64,000 bases of DNA from Suilimivivens sp964402925. GTDB taxonomy: Bacteria > Bacillota > Clostridia > Lachnospirales > Lachnospiraceae. Of this stretch, positions 60,187 to 64,000 are shown piece by piece. Position 1 is the stretch's first letter. Each line of letters starts with the position of its first letter. The stretch lies in NCBI GenBank assembly GCA_964402925.1, contig CAYOED010000004.1, positions 24,612 through 88,611 of the forward strand, written 5' to 3'. The notes under the pieces are model-generated. The model was not told the origin of the DNA. It did no database searches and saw only the letters and a list, made by a program, of their open reading frames with translations. A program made the position numbers and the translations under genes.

Positions 60187-61101
60187 GTGCATAAGTGTTA
60201 TACACATAAAAAGATGAAATCAATTGTCCTAATACTTTTACTGATTGGCTGTCTTTCTTTTTCACTAACAGTACATGCTGAATCTGATGCAGATTCTTCC
60301 GCGTCTGATCCTATTTACTGGGAAAATCCGGAAACAGGCTATCAGGTTCTTTTGGAAGACGAGGCAGCGCTGCTCGATTCAGAAGAAAGAACACAGCTTG
60401 CAGAAGAAATGAAGGTAATTACTTCCTATGGAAATGCAGTTTTCAAAACAATTTCCTATAATTCCTATTCCGCTTCTTCCTATGCAAGGAATTTCTATCA
60501 CGATTTATATGGGCAAAGCAGCGGTACTCTTTTTCTGATTGATATGGATAACAGGGAACTCTATCTTTTCAGTGACGGCGCCATATACAGGACGGTTACT
60601 AAATCCTATGCGGAAAGCATTACCGACAATGTATACCGGTATGCTTCCAAAGGTAATTATTACAGCTGTGCTTCCGATGCTTTTGAGCAGATACACACTC
60701 TTTTAGCCGGTCAAAAGATTGCACAGCCCATGAAGTACATCAGTAATATCCTGCTCGCTTTGATTCTTGCCGCGCTCATCAATTATTTTCTGGCAATGCG
60801 TACAGCGGGTTCGGCAAAGGCATCTTCCAGGGAAATACTTAATTCCATTTCCACCCAGTTTGCCTTTAACAATCCACAGAGGATACTAACAAAACAAGAC
60901 AAAGTTTACAGTCCTCCATCAAGCAGCAGCGAAAGTAGTCACCGCAGCAGCAGCGGTCGCAGTTACCGTACCAGCGTCAGAACTTACCGTACCAGCAGCG
61001 GTGGAGGCAGTCACCGCAGCGGCGGCAGCAGTCACCGCAGCAGCGGCAGCAGTCACCGCAGCAGTCACCGCAGCGGCGGAGGCGGTGGGCACCGGTTCTA
61101 G
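60187..61101 (+). CDS. TPM-domain membrane protein, tandem copy 2
   Basis: 304 residues, over 80 percent identical to copy 1 through the TPM domain by eye. The GTG start has GGAAGGTGATAACC in front; no ATG is available there. The 50 bases before it also repeat the 3' end of the zinc-ribbon gene, which marks the duplication junction. The tail is longer than in copy 1, with serine-histidine-arginine repeats (GGSSHRSSGSSHRSSH) before the shared GGGGGHRF end. Probably works with the zinc-ribbon protein. Confidence 0.85.
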   Translation: MHKCYTHKKMKSIVLILLLIGCLSFSLTVHAESDADSSASDPIYWENPETGYQVLLEDEAALLDSEERTQLAEEMKVITSYGNAVFKTISYNSYSASSYARNFYHDLYGQSSGTLFLIDMDNRELYLFSDGAIYRTVTKSYAESITDNVYRYASKGNYYSCASDAFEQIHTLLAGQKIAQPMKYISNILLALILAALINYFLAMRTAGSAKASSREILNSISTQFAFNNPQRILTKQDKVYSPPSSSSESSHRSSSGRSYRTSVRTYRTSSGGGSHRSGGSSHRSSGSSHRSSHRSGGGGGHRF

Positions 61102-61134
61102 GACCCTCTCCAGATGTATGGTTACAAAAAGCGC

Positions 61135-61169
61135 CTTAAATGCCAGTTATTTTCTTTCTGGCATTTAAG
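61135..61169 (-). terminator. Hairpin terminator for the sigma/anti-sigma operon
   Basis: CTTAAATGCCAG and CTGGCATTTAAG form a perfect 12-bp stem around an 11-base loop. On the minus strand GCGCTTTTTG follows. A near-identical hairpin is at 63376-63413. Confidence 0.72.
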
Positions 61170-61171
61170 CC

Positions 61172-61268
61172 GACAAGTGCCTGCCATGGGGTTTCGCCCT
61201 TCTCTATTTTGCCTCCGGGGTAACTCCCATCCGTCTTTAAACGCTCCGTATCCTCTTTGGGTTTCGAG
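61172..61268 (-). pseudogene. Fragment of a Nudix hydrolase gene
   Basis: About 95 bp closely match 47434-47530, the Nudix-box region of the intact Nudix gene on the same strand, with small indels and substitutions that break the frame. No start or rest of the gene is present. It sits between the terminator hairpin and the anti-sigma stop, so it is a relic of a paralogue or a captured piece. Confidence 0.72.
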
Positions 61269-61286
61269 CATTTTCAATGATAAATA

Positions 61287-62045
61287 TTATTTTATCAGAC
61301 TTATTTCAATTCCTTGTGTTAGAATGTCATCGCATGCATCAATTTTAATTCTTCGTTGAACGGTTTTTCCATTTTCGAGCAAAATATCTACATTAATAAT
61401 GGTTTCTGTGATGGCATAAGTACCATTTTTTGTTTTGTAGGCATGTAAGACAATTCCGTATTGCCGAGCATCCTGCTCGTTATAAAGAATAGAATAAGAA
61501 TTACCAATCAACATTGTAATGACAGAAAAACTTTCGCTTGAGATTATGTTAAGGAAGTTCTCTTTCGATTCATATTCTTTCATCATTTGCAAATACATGT
61601 TTGAGTCAAAAGGTATATTTTCTACAAAATATGCTGATTGACTCTTTAAATTCTTCCTACTTATTTCTGTATCAGAACAGGTTAATGTGATTACATCAAT
61701 ATTCTTTCCATCAAAATAAAACGAAAGATTAATGTTAGCTTCAAAATCTTCTTCAACAGAAGAAACCATATACGACACATCTGCCGCTAAGTATGAAGAT
61801 GTTACTTCATCCGACAAATCAATATGATTTCCTTCCGCAGCATAAACAGTAATTGTAACCGGAGACTCAATTCGAATAAGATTAACAGCAAAAACCCCAA
61901 TAAAAATCAAGCATACTGCAGAATAAAAAATCCTTTTTTTCTGTAATTTCTGATTTCTTTTTTGACATTCTTCCACTAATTCGTCTACAGAAAAATGTTT
62001 TATTTCCAGTTCATTTAGAAACTGGTGGTATCGATTCATGTTCAT
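61287..62045 (-). CDS. Anti-sigma-factor-like membrane protein
   Basis: 252 residues. A short cytoplasmic N terminus (FLNELEIKHFSVDELVEECQ) is followed by one membrane helix (IFYSAVCLIFIGVFAVNLI, about 39-57) and a DUF4179-like outside domain. Its ATG lies inside the sigma-factor gene (35-bp overlap), so they are coupled. It probably holds the sigma factor at the membrane until an envelope signal appears. The classical zinc anti-sigma motif is absent. Confidence 0.74.
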   Translation of the reverse strand: MNMNRYHQFLNELEIKHFSVDELVEECQKRNQKLQKKRIFYSAVCLIFIGVFAVNLIRIESPVTITVYAAEGNHIDLSDEVTSSYLAADVSYMVSSVEEDFEANINLSFYFDGKNIDVITLTCSDTEISRKNLKSQSAYFVENIPFDSNMYLQMMKEYESKENFLNIISSESFSVITMLIGNSYSILYNEQDARQYGIVLHAYKTKNGTYAITETIINVDILLENGKTVQRRIKIDACDDILTQGIEISLIK

Positions 62046-62520
62046 ATTCTTCCTCCATTATTTTTTTGAGTTTCTTTCTTGCTCTATGTAATAATGACAT
62101 CACAGTATTTTCTTTTATCTTTAAAGCATCGCTTATTTCATGCACAGAGAGTTGTTCATAGTAATATAAATGTATTACAATTCTATATTTCGCTGGCAAC
62201 TCCATCACTGCATATGTGACATCAGAGTTATCTTTCAAATCCATGTCATATATTGCAGGTACCACATCGTACATAGTCCGGTATTTTAATTTGCGGAAAT
62301 ACTTTTTACATTCATTAATGGTTACTCGTATAATCCATGCTTTTTTATGCTCGTTATTTGCGTATTCATAGGAAGATGTGATATAAGTAATTAGTACGTC
62401 CTGCAAAATATCCTCGGATACTGCGTAATTTTTCGTGTAAGAAAATGCAATTTTATAAATGAGTGCAGAATACTGTTCCACTGTTGATTCTATATCATTT
62501 TTGCTTTTTTCTATTTTCAT
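62011..62520 (-). CDS. ECF-type RNA polymerase sigma factor
   Basis: 169 residues. Region 2 is YSALIYKIAFSYTKNYAVSE followed by DILQDVLITYI, then KKAWIIRVTINECKKYFRKL. Region 4 is VMELPAKYRIVIHLYYYEQL, then VHEISDALKIKENTVMSLLH. It redirects RNA polymerase to a stress regulon; ECF factors usually drive their own operon. The anti-sigma gene overlaps its 3' end. Start ATG 62520, with AAAGGGTGAATATCTAA upstream. Confidence 0.9.
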   Translation of the reverse strand: MKIEKSKNDIESTVEQYSALIYKIAFSYTKNYAVSEDILQDVLITYITSSYEYANNEHKKAWIIRVTINECKKYFRKLKYRTMYDVVPAIYDMDLKDNSDVTYAVMELPAKYRIVIHLYYYEQLSVHEISDALKIKENTVMSLLHRARKKLKKIMEEEYEHESIPPVSK

Positions 62521-62687
62521 TTAGATATTCACCCTTTCTATGTCTAACATCCACAAACAACTCAAAATATTGCAAGCTATATAAAAAATGAAATTTTTTT
62601 CCTGCCAGAATTGACATCCATTTAAATATATTATAACATCTCTATAGGGGAATTTAATCTATTATTGATTTTTGAGAGGGGAATCAT

Positions 62688-63089
62688 ACGAAAAAACATC
62701 TAAAATTATTTTCTTTATTATTGATTTTATCTGCGACATTGTTCTGCAATACAAGTACTGTTTTAGCATCAGCCCAATACCCTAATAGTGAAGATTTAGT
62801 ATTTGTATCAGACGGATATACAGAAGAGGGCGTATATTATACCATTTATGAGGATACCTCTGACACAAATAACACTGGTATCATGCCACTAATAGTCGTT
62901 TCAAAAGAAAAGACTGTTTGGGTTACATATAGTGATTACGTTTATACGTTTCCAACTGTTATTGAATATTCATATTCCGATCCAGATTATAATATAATTA
63001 TGAGCGGTACACTTCATGTGAAATCATGGTTTTGCGAAAATGGTATGACATATGTGTCTTATTCAGGAATAGTAATCGGTCACCTTTAA
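62688..63089 (+). CDS. Small secreted protein whose start codon reads ACG
   Basis: If translation starts at ACG 62688, the 133-residue product has an ideal signal peptide (KKHLKLFSLLLILSATLF, then a site after STVLA) and a ribosome site GAGAGGGG six bases upstream. The first conventional start, TTG 62721, lies inside the hydrophobic core, lacks a ribosome site and would remove the positive end. So the original ATG has probably mutated to ACG, or the base is a sequencing error. The mature part (SEDLVFVSDGYTEEGVYYTI) is small and acidic; family unknown. It is divergent from the sigma-factor operon. Confidence 0.55.
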   Translation, partial: TKKHLKLFSLLLILSATLFCNTSTVLASAQYPNSEDLVFVSDGYTEEGVYYTIYEDTSDTNNTGIMPLIVVSKEKTVWVTYSDYVYTFPTVIEYSYSDPDYNIIMSGTLHVKSWFCENGMTYVSYSGIVIGHL

Positions 63090-63111
63090 GCGTTTGCATT
63101 ATACCGCTGGG

Positions 63112-63302
63112 AAAAGTTAACTCCAGAAATGCCAAGATTTTTCAGATATTCCAGCTTATCCGTTATCCCCCTGCAAATCTCCTCATAAAAATCTCTATAA
63201 GACATGTTTTTCCCATCATTCCGCTCTCTTACTTTTACCCGCTTCTCCTTATCATAAAATCCATCCTCCAGGAAATATTTCTTCTCCTCACCTTCCCAAA
63301 TA
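63112..63302 (-). pseudogene. Fragment of a GH13 amylase gene
   Basis: The sequence aligns with two blocks of the intact amylase gene, 54746-54886 and 55034-55082, at roughly 80 percent identity by eye, with the intervening 147 bp deleted. Orientation is the same. No complete reading frame remains. The amount of change suggests an old relic of a second amylase gene and not a recent copy. Confidence 0.75.
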
Positions 63303-63373
63303 TGACTTCTCCATTTCCTCTTCGGGAGATTTCATATACAAGGACATATCTATTAGATGTATCGTCACAAAAA

Positions 63374-63427
63374 ACGCCTTAAATGCCAGTTACATACTTT
63401 CTGACATTTAAGACGCTTTCTTTTTAT
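63374..63427. terminator. Bidirectional terminator hairpin
   Basis: CGCCTTAAATGCCAG and CTGACATTTAAGACG pair with two mismatches around an 11-base loop. CTTTCTTTTTAT follows on the plus strand and GTTTTTTGTG on the minus strand. It would end the minus-strand gene at 63436 and reads from the left. Nearly identical to the hairpin at 61135-61169. Confidence 0.75.
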
Positions 63428-63435
63428 ATAAAAGG

Positions 63436-63855
63436 CTAAACCCAGGGAATCCCCAATTCTTTTTTCCCGTTCTTAAGCCAGATCGGACTCCCCTGTTTCC
63501 CTATTGCACTTCCATATACATATTCACCAATCCAGCACCCCGAATCTTCCCGCATGAATTCAGCATAACCATAACGTTCTCTGCTTCCGCCCACAAGCAG
63601 ATAATGGGTGATTGCCCGCTCATCCCTATAAGTATAAGTAAAAGCTTTGGTGTTGGAAATTTTATCTGTTATATCTACATTTTCTCCATTTGCAGTAAAA
63701 TAAAGCCTTCCATTCCTATATACTGCCGGAATGCTTTCTGCATAATCCCGGACCATACCGCCCGCTATAAGCATCAGCACCATAACAACCACCGCCGCGA
63801 TACATCCTATCATCCATACATAATTGGTACTTGGTTCATTCAAATGTTCCTGCAT
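63436..63855 (-). CDS. Small single-pass membrane protein, function unknown
   Basis: 139 residues. One membrane helix (VWMIGCIAAVVVMVLMLIAG, about 13-32) precedes an outside domain with RNGRLYFTANGENVDITDKI and a C-terminal GYAEFMREDSGCWIGEYVYG. No family recognised. A good ribosome site (GAAAGGGAGGCTGACTTTTT) precedes the ATG. Followed by a bidirectional terminator. Confidence 0.6.
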   Translation of the reverse strand: MQEHLNEPSTNYVWMIGCIAAVVVMVLMLIAGGMVRDYAESIPAVYRNGRLYFTANGENVDITDKISNTKAFTYTYRDERAITHYLLVGGSRERYGYAEFMREDSGCWIGEYVYGSAIGKQGSPIWLKNGKKELGIPWV

Positions 63856-63940
63856 AAAAAGTCAGCCTCCCTTTCATGTCCTATATATTAGACGCAGAAA
63901 GAGGGCTTTTGGTGACAAGAATTTTCACTTTTTTGTTGCA

Positions 63941-64000
63941 TCCATTAGTCCGCACAGGGCAGGTAAATATACCAACGTCGTCGCGCTCCCGCTCCATAAA
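63941..64000 (+). repeat. Hairpin repeat type A, copy 4 (cut by window end)
   Basis: Shares ATCCATTAGTCCGCACAGG with copy 2, has the arm variant GGGCAGGTAAATATACC and then the invariant core CGTCGTCGCGCTCCCGCTCC and ATAAA. The right half lies outside the window. It is 85 bp upstream of the 63855 gene start. Confidence 0.85.

Overview
The window looks like a chromosome segment from a low-to-moderate GC, anaerobic Gram-positive of the Clostridia, most likely a gut Lachnospiraceae. The evidence is the anaerobic ribonucleotide reductase pair NrdD/NrdG, strong GGAGG-type ribosome binding sites, several LytTR regulators, an EpsG-type exopolysaccharide locus, a DegV protein and TPM-domain proteins. 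No tRNA, rRNA, CRISPR array, prophage or intact insertion sequence was seen. Most genes are on the minus strand.

Layout. 0.1-2.9 kb: an inverting UDP-GlcNAc 4,6-dehydratase, a DinJ/YafQ toxin-antitoxin pair and a membrane-bound XRE regulator. 3.0-3.4 kb: a giant hairpin repeat. 3.5-15.7 kb: an eleven-gene exopolysaccharide operon (glycosyltransferases, EpsG polymerase, Wzz-like chain-length protein, polyprenyl-phosphate sugar transferase) with no recognisable Wzx flippase. 16-25 kb: three membrane-anchored proteins with D-x-D/N-x-DG loops, two small unknown proteins, an AgrC-like kinase with a LytTR regulator, an XRE regulator and an orphan LytTR regulator. 25.5-28.6 kb: nrdD and nrdG, separated by a second giant hairpin. 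28.8-33.8 kb: an island-like segment with a decayed tyrosine recombinase, an IetAS (AAA ATPase plus subtilase) anti-phage module with two downstream ORFs joined at a T-run, and a DUF3892 gene. 34-45.8 kb: a hydrolase, a two-component system with an ABC exporter, a PIN toxin pair, a LytTR/DUF3021/ABC-2 module, an RmlD-like reductase and a TPT-repeat surface protein. 45.9-53.6 kb: DegV, a Nudix hydrolase, an EcoRII-like restriction-modification system with a Vsr nuclease and a ribbon-helix-helix/methyltransferase fusion, two nucleotidyltransferases and a mini-kinase. 53.6-57.7 kb: a GH13 amylase, an AraC regulator and a radical SAM protein. 57.9-63.9 kb: a zinc-ribbon membrane protein with two tandem TPM proteins, an ECF sigma/anti-sigma pair, a secreted small protein whose start codon appears mutated, and gene fragments derived from relatives of the Nudix and amylase genes.

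The most unusual signal is a family of roughly 165-210 bp hairpin elements (15.86, 55.4, 55.6 and 63.94 kb, plus a 17 bp end relic at 57.8 kb). Their cores are conserved, while their arm sequences differ between copies and stay complementary within each copy, which is compensatory variation. Two larger hairpins with 115-155 bp arms (3.0 and 27.7 kb) share a different design with a nested CCATCCATGG or CCATGGATGG tip. I do not recognise either class as a described family. Defence and addiction functions are dense: IetAS, EcoRII-like R-M with Vsr, and two toxin-antitoxin pairs.
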